Of a stretch of DNA of 64,000 nt, positions 57,498 to 64,000 are shown one piece after another. This DNA comes from Phaseolibacter flectens ATCC 12775. Lineage in GTDB: Bacteria; Pseudomonadota; Gammaproteobacteria; Enterobacterales; Enterobacteriaceae. The DNA lies in contig NZ_JAEE01000006.1 of the NCBI RefSeq assembly GCF_000518745.1, positions 62,001-126,000 on the forward strand. The letters run 5' to 3'. The notes below the pieces were generated by a model that saw only the letters and a program-made list of their open reading frames with translations, was not told the DNA's origin and searched no databases. The position numbers and the translations under genes are program-made. Each line of letters opens with the position of its first letter. Positions within the stretch are counted from its first letter, which is position 1.

Positions 57498-59405
57498 TCA
57501 ATCTGTCGTTGCATTAACATAAGGTAGGTTAATAGAGACCAATGCTGCCTTAAAGTGCTCATTAAGATAGTTTGATGTCTCAGAGGTGAAACGGATTGCA
57601 GTAACCTTATCGCCTGTTATCCCTTCCTGACCGAGGGATGAAGGCAAAGGAGAAGACCAGATACCACTCTTAGCATTCAATAAGTTGATTCTGTAGCTTT
57701 TGATTTCGCCATTGGTCAACCGATATTGGATCCTGACTATTCCGCCTCTGAATAACATATTTCGTAATTTGCCTAGTAAGGTAAACTGAAACTCAGGTTT
57801 AATTTTAACCACATTTTTTTGCTGAGGGATGGGGATCCATTGATCAAATGAATATATCTCTTGCTGTAAAACTTGAACACTTTTATTGATCGGATGGGCA
57901 TTTTTCGCAAACAACACTAGTGGAATATGATGACGACCCGTGGTTAATTGTACTGGATGATAATTATACAATATGGCATCCGTGGTCAGTGGATCTTCAT
58001 TGAGTACATGCTTTCTATCCGCCGCATTAAAAGGATCACATTGGCGAGTCTGGCAAAGTACGCCTGCGGTCCATAACAAGTAATCCGGTTTACTGGCTGA
58101 ATTGAAAAAATCAACATTCATTTTGTCCAGTTTTGGCGTCAATGTCATATAGTTTTGGAACAGTGGGCGATGCCAATAGTTAAGCTTATTGGCAACAAGG
58201 TATTCATTATTATAAGGATATACGTCAATACTTGCATGACCAATTAGCTCAACCGTTTTATTATCTAATTGATATTCAGAATAAACCTTGGCCAGTCTAC
58301 TGCGATAATCCGCTTTATAGTCCGATAAATTACTGAATAGCTTAGCAGTCACAGCTCCGGGATAGGTGGGTATGGCTGTGATCAGGTACAGGCTGACCAT
58401 AGAAATAATAAAGAGCAATTTAGCTACTATCCCCGTTTCAAACAATATCACCAGCGATAACAGGCTAGCAGGAACAACAAAGTACCCCATAAAATGATCA
58501 GCTCGACTGAAACCTAATTTTAATAATACCAACCATAATAAACTGAAGGTTAACAGCAAGGTGTACCGTTTATAAAAGATCAAAAATAAATCCACGTTCA
58601 ATAAGATGATAAAAGCAAGGATAAACGTCAGGTTTGTATTTTCAATATTAAGCACCATATCTACCGAGTTACCAAAACTCAGTTCTGAATTAACGCTAAG
58701 ATAATCTAAAATACTGGAATAACTATGAAAGAAAATAGTACCAAATAAAATGTAGGCAGCGACCACACTGAGACAAAAATAAAATAACTCAGTGATCCGC
58801 CTGTCCACAACCGCCCGACTGAACAAATAGGTTCCCATTGTTAACAGCGCACAAAATCCAAAGAAATACCTGATATAAAAGGTAAATGCGATAAGTATCG
58901 CGGAAAAAATGAGGACAGACTTTCGCCTTTTCAGCAAAGGATTCGCTGAAAAGTCTAAACAACAGACTAAGGCTAAGGGCCACATAAAAAAGGCAGCACC
59001 TATATTGATATTTTTAATAAAAATAATAAAGCAAGCAGCAAAAAGTAGGTAGTTTTTGGTTCTATGAATTTGGTTTAGGATCAATGTCCAAAAAAATGCA
59101 TTCGATAAACTAAAAAATGCAACAGTGCTAATATAGGCAAAATTATTATAATATTGTGGGGATTTGGCAATCAGCCAAAACAAGGGACCAAAACTAAATA
59201 AAAAATCCTGCTTGCCAGAGAAAACATTACCACTCAGGTTTAACCATTGTTCAACGTTACCGTCCGAGGTAAAATTAGACAGCTTCATACTGGTAAAGAT
59301 CGCAAAAAAAATCACAAGAAATGCTGTGATTTCTTTACTGTACTGCTGAGCAGTGGCTAATAAAGTGCATCCACACTTATCAGGTTTATATTTATGATTA
59401 TTCAT
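57498..59405 (-). CDS. Large multi-spanning membrane protein (GT-C-like, function unknown)
   Basis: A 635-residue protein. The first two thirds holds about ten or more hydrophobic segments (from ITAFLVIFFAIFTSMKL to LLFIISMVSLYLITAIP). The last third, from about residue 365, is a soluble domain, probably periplasmic. No family motif is certain, but the layout of many helices plus a large periplasmic domain is that of GT-C glycosyltransferases such as ArnT or GtrC-type proteins. An early acidic stretch (NFTSDGNVEQWLN) could serve as the acidic site of the first loop. It overlaps the upstream GT2 gene by eight bases. Transfer of a lipid-linked sugar to a surface glycan is an inference from context. 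Confidence 0.6.
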   Translation of the reverse strand: MNNHKYKPDKCGCTLLATAQQYSKEITAFLVIFFAIFTSMKLSNFTSDGNVEQWLNLSGNVFSGKQDFLFSFGPLFWLIAKSPQYYNNFAYISTVAFFSLSNAFFWTLILNQIHRTKNYLLFAACFIIFIKNINIGAAFFMWPLALVCCLDFSANPLLKRRKSVLIFSAILIAFTFYIRYFFGFCALLTMGTYLFSRAVVDRRITELFYFCLSVVAAYILFGTIFFHSYSSILDYLSVNSELSFGNSVDMVLNIENTNLTFILAFIILLNVDLFLIFYKRYTLLLTFSLLWLVLLKLGFSRADHFMGYFVVPASLLSLVILFETGIVAKLLFIISMVSLYLITAIPTYPGAVTAKLFSNLSDYKADYRSRLAKVYSEYQLDNKTVELIGHASIDVYPYNNEYLVANKLNYWHRPLFQNYMTLTPKLDKMNVDFFNSASKPDYLLWTAGVLCQTRQCDPFNAADRKHVLNEDPLTTDAILYNYHPVQLTTGRHHIPLVLFAKNAHPINKSVQVLQQEIYSFDQWIPIPQQKNVVKIKPEFQFTLLGKLRNMLFRGGIVRIQYRLTNGEIKSYRINLLNAKSGIWSSPLPSSLGQEGITGDKVTAIRFTSETSNYLNEHFKAALVSINLPYVNATTD

Positions 59406-60219
59406 TAATTACTCCTTTTTTATGGTTATAACAACCAAAACAGGCCTTAAATAACACGAGTAATACAGTAAGATTTCCTTTTACACTACTGATTTTAGTT
59501 GGTACTTCGCCGTTTGGATAACGCCGAACCGTCGGTAGTTCGATACAACGATAACCTCGTTTAGGCGCAATATAAGAGAGATAAGCGAGCAACTCATAAC
59601 CATTAAAAATATCACGTAAAATAGCAATATTAGGATCCAGCAATAGTCTCCGACTGTAAGCGCGAAAACCTTGAGTGGTATCCGTCCATTTAAAACCCGA
59701 GGCGAGACTCAATATCGGCGCATGAAGATACCTGATCGCCAGATCACGGGACTTAGGCGTGTTTTCTGCTACGCCCCCAGGCAAAAATCGAGATGCCTGA
59801 ATAAAATCCAATCCCTGCTTTAACGTTTCAATAAAAGCAAATATAGCGGCAGGATCATCCTTATTATTGCCATCAATAGTGATAATTCCCTCATAGTGTT
59901 GTTCGAGGGCAAATGCATAAGCACAACGTAATTGCGCACTCAATTTGCCAGGACCCGTTTTTAACAACACGCCCCTGACACCTAATTGTTGCAACCTGTT
60001 CATTTCTAATGAGCCATCATTACTGCCACCATCTACAATGATGATATCTGCCACATCCGCAATGGCTAACTCATCCATCCGCTTAAGCAGATTACGGATA
60101 CGATCGCCTTCATTCACGACTGGAATAACAACGCAATAGTCATTTTTTTTATTAAGCCATAATTGCGTTTCAAAGGCGGGGACTTGTCTTATCGAGATTA
60201 CCTGTTGTTGTGTATTCAT
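59398..60219 (-). CDS. GT2-family glycosyltransferase (dolichyl-phosphate-mannose-synthase-like)
   Basis: A 273-residue enzyme with a GT-A fold: CVVIPVVNEGDRIRNLLKRM, IIIVDGGSNDGSLEMN, the acidic metal motif in GIITIDGNNKDDPAAIF, and ASRFLPGGVAENTPKSRD with TDTTQGFRAYSRRLL. These are features of DPM1-type synthases that load a sugar on a polyprenyl phosphate. There is no paired C-terminal membrane hairpin. A GTG two codons upstream of the ATG at 60219 is in frame. Part of the leftward glycan operon. Confidence 0.82.
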   Translation of the reverse strand: MNTQQQVISIRQVPAFETQLWLNKKNDYCVVIPVVNEGDRIRNLLKRMDELAIADVADIIIVDGGSNDGSLEMNRLQQLGVRGVLLKTGPGKLSAQLRCAYAFALEQHYEGIITIDGNNKDDPAAIFAFIETLKQGLDFIQASRFLPGGVAENTPKSRDLAIRYLHAPILSLASGFKWTDTTQGFRAYSRRLLLDPNIAILRDIFNGYELLAYLSYIAPKRGYRCIELPTVRRYPNGEVPTKISSVKGNLTVLLVLFKACFGCYNHKKGVINE

Positions 60220-60239
60220 AGTCACGTCTTTACTTGTAG

Positions 60240-60596
60240 TTAATTAACCTGCCATGTGATGAGTACCACGCCACCAATAACCATTGCGATCCCAGCAGCA
60301 GTAGACCAGTGAAACGGTTCTTTAAAAAATAATACGGATAACACGGCGACTGCCGCCACGGCACCCGATGTTAAAATGGGATGGGCAACATTCATTGGTA
60401 AAAAATGCAGGGCCGCGGTATAGAGTAAGAATGCCCCGCCATAACAACCCAACCCCAGCCAAAACGGCCAATTAAGTAACGCCGCGGAGGGATCACCATA
60501 AGAAGGAAATTTTCGAGGGGATGTAACAGCATATTTAATTAACACACTGGCGAGACTATTTGCTGCAATACCTAAAAATAAGATCAGCCATTTCAT
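60240..60596 (-). CDS. Small EamA/SMR-type membrane protein, ArnE-like flippase candidate
   Basis: A 118-residue protein with four hydrophobic helices. LILFLGIAANSLASVLIKYA, FLPMNVAHPILTSGAVAAVA and GIAMVIGGVVLITWQV are typical of the half-size drug/metabolite transporters that include ArnE, ArnF and EmrE. Its position between glycosyltransferase genes makes lipid-linked sugar flipping, as proposed for ArnEF, the most likely role. A single gene implies a homodimer. Two bases separate it from the isomerase-like gene. Confidence 0.8.
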   Translation of the reverse strand: MKWLILFLGIAANSLASVLIKYAVTSPRKFPSYGDPSAALLNWPFWLGLGCYGGAFLLYTAALHFLPMNVAHPILTSGAVAAVAVLSVLFFKEPFHWSTAAGIAMVIGGVVLITWQVN

Positions 60597-60598
60597 AC

Positions 60599-61429
60599 TT
60601 AGCCCTCCTTATCCCGAGAGCCATAAATGGCGATTGCCTGTTTCAAGGCTAGCTCAATAGTCTGACGATTAGATTGTCCAGCTTGACCAACCATTTCAAT
60701 GGTCGCTAAATGTTCAGGTAGCCATTTTTTTATTCCTTTACAGATAGCATCATGGTGAATTTTCCCTGAACCGAAAGGCTGTAAGTCGATTTCACTGAGA
60801 TGAATATGCCCAATTAATCCCGAATACTGAGAAAGTAGATGATTAATATCTTCATTATTGATTGCTATCGCCCCAGTATCTAATTGCATTCGAATGGCAG
60901 CATGATCGACTTGTTCAACGATATAAGCCGTGTCTGCGGTGTTCGTCATAAAATTAGCCCCGTAACGCTCAGGGTTCGGCTCAAGACACAACATCACCTG
61001 ATAACGTTCAGCGAGTCGTGCCAATTTACGGAAAAATTTCACTGATATATCAATCGCCTGATCAGCTGATAACCCCGTGCAATCCCTGTTTCGAGGCGAG
61101 CCAAAGACTAATCGAGAGGCATCCAATCGCTGTGCAATCCGAAAAATGGCTTCCAAATGCCCTAACATCGCTTGCTGGCTCTGTGGATCACCGAAGACAT
61201 TTAGTCCCTGAGTCCCAAACAGCAGTGATTGCATACCGATAATTTCAATATCATAAGCATTCCACCACGCTTTAATCTTATCAATATTCTGTACAGAGAC
61301 GTTTGCGGGTTGAGGAAAATATTTTCCAGGTGCAATATCAATGGCATGAATACCATATTGCTTTAGTAATTCAGCAATAATACTATCTTCACTGGTCGAC
61401 CAAGCGATATTTGAAATAGATAATCTCAT
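60599..61429 (-). CDS. Sugar phosphate isomerase/epimerase-like TIM-barrel protein
   Basis: A 276-residue protein of the xylose-isomerase-like/AP-endonuclease-2 superfamily. SISNIAWSTSEDSIIAELLK, RLVFGSPRNRDCTGL, MLCLEPNPERYGANFM (metal-binding Glu), MQLDTGAIAI and GLIGHIHLSEIDLQPFG (metal-binding His residues) place it there. It should isomerise, epimerise or otherwise rework a sugar or sugar acid, using a divalent metal. It overlaps the SDR gene by four bases (ATGA). Substrate unknown. Confidence 0.82.
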   Translation of the reverse strand: MRLSISNIAWSTSEDSIIAELLKQYGIHAIDIAPGKYFPQPANVSVQNIDKIKAWWNAYDIEIIGMQSLLFGTQGLNVFGDPQSQQAMLGHLEAIFRIAQRLDASRLVFGSPRNRDCTGLSADQAIDISVKFFRKLARLAERYQVMLCLEPNPERYGANFMTNTADTAYIVEQVDHAAIRMQLDTGAIAINNEDINHLLSQYSGLIGHIHLSEIDLQPFGSGKIHHDAICKGIKKWLPEHLATIEMVGQAGQSNRQTIELALKQAIAIYGSRDKEG

Positions 61430-62211
61430 CCTATTTTCTCTTTCCGTTCTGATTGAGCATAGTGACGGATAGCTTGAAATGTTTCTCTCGCACTATATTG
61501 ATAAGGTGTTTGATGACCAAATAAGGCGCTATGTACACTTTGCATATCATAAGTTACGACAGAACCTTGCGTTTTATTATCAAAAGAAAAGCCAAATCCT
61601 TTACTTGCGACATCTGCCACGGAAACCGGCTCACTGGTTAAATGAATAAGACTAAGATCTGATTTCAGGGCAAGCTGTATATCAAACCAGAGATTAACCA
61701 TCGGATAAAACTGAAATACACTCCGACAATCAATCACACTGAGATTATTATTATTCAGAAAATCAAAAATAATATTTTTACGTAAACCGGGTCCAACAAG
61801 ACCGGGTAACCTGACAATCAAATAATACGCAAAATGTTGTTCTACAAACTGTTCTAACCGTCGACGATTTAATCCATAAGGATGTAATCCTTCAGTATTA
61901 ACAGGGCTATTCTCATTGACTGCATTAGGCTGCTGGAATACATCCACCGTACTGATCAAGATAAACGTCTTACATTTAATTGTTCTCAACTGTTCAATCA
62001 GACTATCAATTTTCTGTCTATCCGCATCAGGATCTTTATTTGCAAGCCATTTCTGTGCGGGTGCCCCAGCACAAACCACAGTATCAAAGTCCTTATTACT
62101 GATATCTGCAATATTTAATGAGCGATATAACGCAGTAAATGTCGTCTGCTTAAGTAGTGTGCTGCCAACAAAACCAGTAAATCCAATCAAGGCATTGGGT
62201 AAGCTTCTCAT
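61426..62211 (-). CDS. NAD-dependent epimerase/dehydratase-like (extended SDR) protein
   Basis: A 261-residue Rossmann protein. The N-terminal ALIGFTGFVGSTLLKQ is the GxxGxxG nucleotide site. FILISTVDVFQ and HPYGLNRRRLEQFVEQ carry the Ser/Thr and the Y-x-x-x-R set, in which the usual catalytic Lys is replaced by Arg (YGLNR). It is shorter than typical 310-340-residue epimerases. It may act on a nucleotide sugar or may have lost ordinary catalysis. Part of the leftward glycan operon. Confidence 0.78.
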   Translation of the reverse strand: MRSLPNALIGFTGFVGSTLLKQTTFTALYRSLNIADISNKDFDTVVCAGAPAQKWLANKDPDADRQKIDSLIEQLRTIKCKTFILISTVDVFQQPNAVNENSPVNTEGLHPYGLNRRRLEQFVEQHFAYYLIVRLPGLVGPGLRKNIIFDFLNNNNLSVIDCRSVFQFYPMVNLWFDIQLALKSDLSLIHLTSEPVSVADVASKGFGFSFDNKTQGSVVTYDMQSVHSALFGHQTPYQYSARETFQAIRHYAQSERKEKIG

Positions 62212-62258
62212 ATCTGTTCCAGCAATTAAAATGAGTAATAAGACGTAAAATTTTCGCT

Positions 62259-63242
62259 TTACAGTGAGTGTTCACTACTGCTGTTCAGTACATTAATCCG
62301 ATCCTGATTAACCATCACTGCACTGTTTTTTTCATATACGATAGAATAATCAGCATGTTCAGTTCTTTCATCCAGTAAACGTCCCAGATACTCACCAAAA
62401 AAAGCCAGCATAATAAACTGCAGCATAAACAGCATGGACATAAACAGAATAGTGGTCGTCCAACCTTCCACCACATGACGATCCATTAAATTAATCAGAA
62501 GGCTATAAACCGCAAAAACAAAGGAAATAAAACTACCCAACATACCGATCATCGACATCCATCGAAGTGGTTTGGCAGAATTAAAAACAATCAAACGCAG
62601 CAAATCATGTAACCCGGTGAAAAATGACTTCTTATTTATGCCGTGATCTTCAAGCTGATAAAAATAAGTACTAAAAGGGTAGCCTGTTTTCTGAATACGC
62701 AAGTAAAACTGATGGTAAAAGCGCCCAGTACGGGTGACCGAATTAACGGCGCGACGACTGAGGCAACGCAACGAGGTCGCCTGATGTGGAAGGTGATAAT
62801 CAATCGCATTAAGCAACCAATCGGATACATGCCGGCATACACGATAAAGCCAAGAGGTAGGCTGCCTCGCCACGCCCACAACAATATCAGAGCCGGCTCT
62901 ACATTTTTCAACCACACCCACAATAGCACTGACCGGATCATGCTCGAAATCAAACAAAACAACCTGATCACCGATTGCGCTTTCTAGCCCCGCGGCCAAG
63001 ATAAGATCATCATGAACTTTACCGGTCAACTGGATATAACGCACACTGGGGATACTTTGCAGTATTTTATCAATGTTATAGTGCATTTTCCCGCCTGATT
63101 CCGGACCAGGTGCAACAGCTACGATTTCATAATCTGTATAAGCATTATCTAATGCAGATTGAATGTCCCTTAATTTATTCTCTATCCCAGTAAATTTTTT
63201 ATTCATATTAATGACTACTGAAATAAATGAATTATTTTTCAT
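62259..63242 (-). CDS. ArnC/GtrB-like polyprenyl-phosphate glycosyltransferase
   Basis: A 327-residue GT2 enzyme with a C-terminal pair of membrane helices (MSMIGMLGSFISFVFAVYSL and TTTILFMSMLFMLQFIMLAF) followed by FGEYLGRLLDE, the hallmark of ArnC, GtrB and DPM-type synthases. The N-terminal domain is divergent: the usual D-x-D-LQDPPE stretch appears as VVLFDFEHDPVSAIV, and the first nucleotide-binding segment is shortened. It should load a sugar onto undecaprenyl phosphate. It lies 47 bp upstream of the SDR gene and 14 bp downstream of the FAD enzyme. Confidence 0.82.
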   Translation of the reverse strand: MKNNSFISVVINMNKKFTGIENKLRDIQSALDNAYTDYEIVAVAPGPESGGKMHYNIDKILQSIPSVRYIQLTGKVHDDLILAAGLESAIGDQVVLFDFEHDPVSAIVGVVEKCRAGSDIVVGVARQPTSWLYRVCRHVSDWLLNAIDYHLPHQATSLRCLSRRAVNSVTRTGRFYHQFYLRIQKTGYPFSTYFYQLEDHGINKKSFFTGLHDLLRLIVFNSAKPLRWMSMIGMLGSFISFVFAVYSLLINLMDRHVVEGWTTTILFMSMLFMLQFIMLAFFGEYLGRLLDERTEHADYSIVYEKNSAVMVNQDRINVLNSSSEHSL

Positions 63243-63256
63243 GCTATTGATCCCGA

Positions 63257-64000
63257 TTAATTCAGAATATTTTGTTGAGAGATAGCCTCAATCACATCAT
63301 AAACATTATCTATTTTACCGCCCATCAAACAGTGAAAACCCGGTAAACCGTAATTTGGTTTAAATAATATGGGTCTTGAATCATCAATTTCGCTATCAGG
63401 TAAAACGGTTTTGACTTCCCAAAGTGAGCGCTGATATCGACTCTCCTGTAACAGAGGTAAATAACGTAATGCATCTTTGACCATATACTGCCATGCGCTG
63501 TGTCTACTGGTCTTTTTATAGTATTCATCACATTCAACATAGGGACGTTTATTTTTATCAAACCATTGATAATGAGGGGTATAACGAACATGACTAAAAG
63601 AATGTAAACCAGGATAAGAAGGAAAAGGCATCACTGAGAAAAAAGGACCACACATAATAGTTAACCCACATTTTTTCAATGCGTCAGGCACTTCAACCAA
63701 GCACATTTCTGTCATTTCATGTTTAAGAGGGATTAATTCCAATCCCGAATTTTTTACAATATGATTGATCTGTGAATAAGTACAATTAAAAACATGATCG
63801 GCATAAACATCGTGTTGCTCACCCGACGAACTCTCTGTACAGCTCACCATTAATCCTTGCTGATAAGAATGAACTTTATCAACAGTGACCCCAGTCTGAT
63901 ACTGAACAGATGAAGCCTGCAACCTATCTAACATCGTGGCACTGAGCTTTTTAGAATCAAAAGCATATTCAGTGACGGTAAAACAAGCATCAATCAATGC
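63257..64000 (-). CDS. FAD-dependent oxidoreductase (DAO type), C-terminal part
   Basis: The gene continues past the right edge; 248 C-terminal residues are present. DAO-family features are the substrate-domain stretch DHVFNCTYSQINHIVKNSGL, the tail GLPGFHCLMGGKIDNVYDVI and the preceding YEFDSKKL-like segment (TEYAFDSKKLSATMLDRLQA). It should oxidise an amine or hydroxyl on a small substrate, possibly the sugar handled by its neighbours. The dinucleotide-binding GxGxxG start lies outside the window. It is the most upstream visible gene of the leftward operon, so the operon is longer than the window. Confidence 0.75.
   Translation of the reverse strand, partial: ALIDACFTVTEYAFDSKKLSATMLDRLQASSVQYQTGVTVDKVHSYQQGLMVSCTESSSGEQHDVYADHVFNCTYSQINHIVKNSGLELIPLKHEMTEMCLVEVPDALKKCGLTIMCGPFFSVMPFPSYPGLHSFSHVRYTPHYQWFDKNKRPYVECDEYYKKTSRHSAWQYMVKDALRYLPLLQESRYQRSLWEVKTVLPDSEIDDSRPILFKPNYGLPGFHCLMGGKIDNVYDVIEAISQQNILN

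Overview
The window is a chromosomal segment of a gammaproteobacterium of the order Enterobacterales. Three conserved blocks show this: a core-lipopolysaccharide (waa) cluster running into coaD-mutM-rpmG-rpmB-radC-coaBC-dut-slmA-pyrE-rph-yicC; a dinD remnant followed by typA-glnA-glnL-glnG; and yihI-engB. The order is close to that of Escherichia coli, but the differences point to another lineage, perhaps near Proteus, Providencia, Xenorhabdus or Budviciaceae. The core cluster is of the wabG/waaE type, rph is intact, hemN is missing between glnG and yihI, and intergenic DNA is long and AT-rich. The genus cannot be fixed from the sequence alone. I saw no rRNA, tRNA, CRISPR array or intact insertion sequence.

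Layout. 1-8566: core LPS genes (waaC end, a GT9, a WalW-like deacetylase, a GT4, waaQ, wabG, waaA, waaE). 8579-18256: housekeeping genes for CoA synthesis, base-excision repair, ribosomal proteins, dUTPase, nucleoid occlusion and pyrimidine synthesis, with nupC and a DUF3574 lipoprotein placed between rph and yicC. 18257-19337: a decayed interval holding a broken dinD, a 30-bp perfect palindrome and a (ACCAAT)7 microsatellite. 19338-25573: typA and the nitrogen-control operon glnA-glnL-glnG with a recognisable sigma-54 promoter and NtrC site. 25705-28194: yihI, an orphan AT-rich LuxR-like regulator, and engB.

From 28.5 kb on the window is mostly accessory. It holds two outer-membrane porins, a dienelactone-hydrolase-like enzyme, a WrbA-like flavoprotein, a B3/B4-domain protein divergent from an XRE-cupin regulator, and a small gene interrupted at a poly-C tract. 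Next come an orphan 225-aa protein, a GT25 glycosyltransferase, and a divergent EamA exporter/MocR regulator pair. 40.8-49.5 kb carries a peptide-type ABC importer followed by tauABCD; both read leftwards, which suggests scavenging of organosulfur compounds.

50.3-53.4 kb holds four leftward genes that form an unusual set: a cytochrome P450, a secreted AroQ-type chorismate mutase, a VirK-family exported protein and a SnoaL-like protein. After digH, a single-domain globin and a broken gamma-glutamylcyclotransferase gene, the last 6.5 kb (57.5-64.0 kb, running off the edge) is a tightly packed leftward operon. It encodes an ArnC/GtrB-like membrane glycosyltransferase, an SDR-type nucleotide-sugar enzyme, an isomerase-like TIM barrel, an ArnE-like small flippase, a second GT2, a large multi-spanning protein and an FAD oxidoreductase. 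This is most simply read as an undescribed lipid-linked glycan-decoration system and is the best candidate for a new system in the window.
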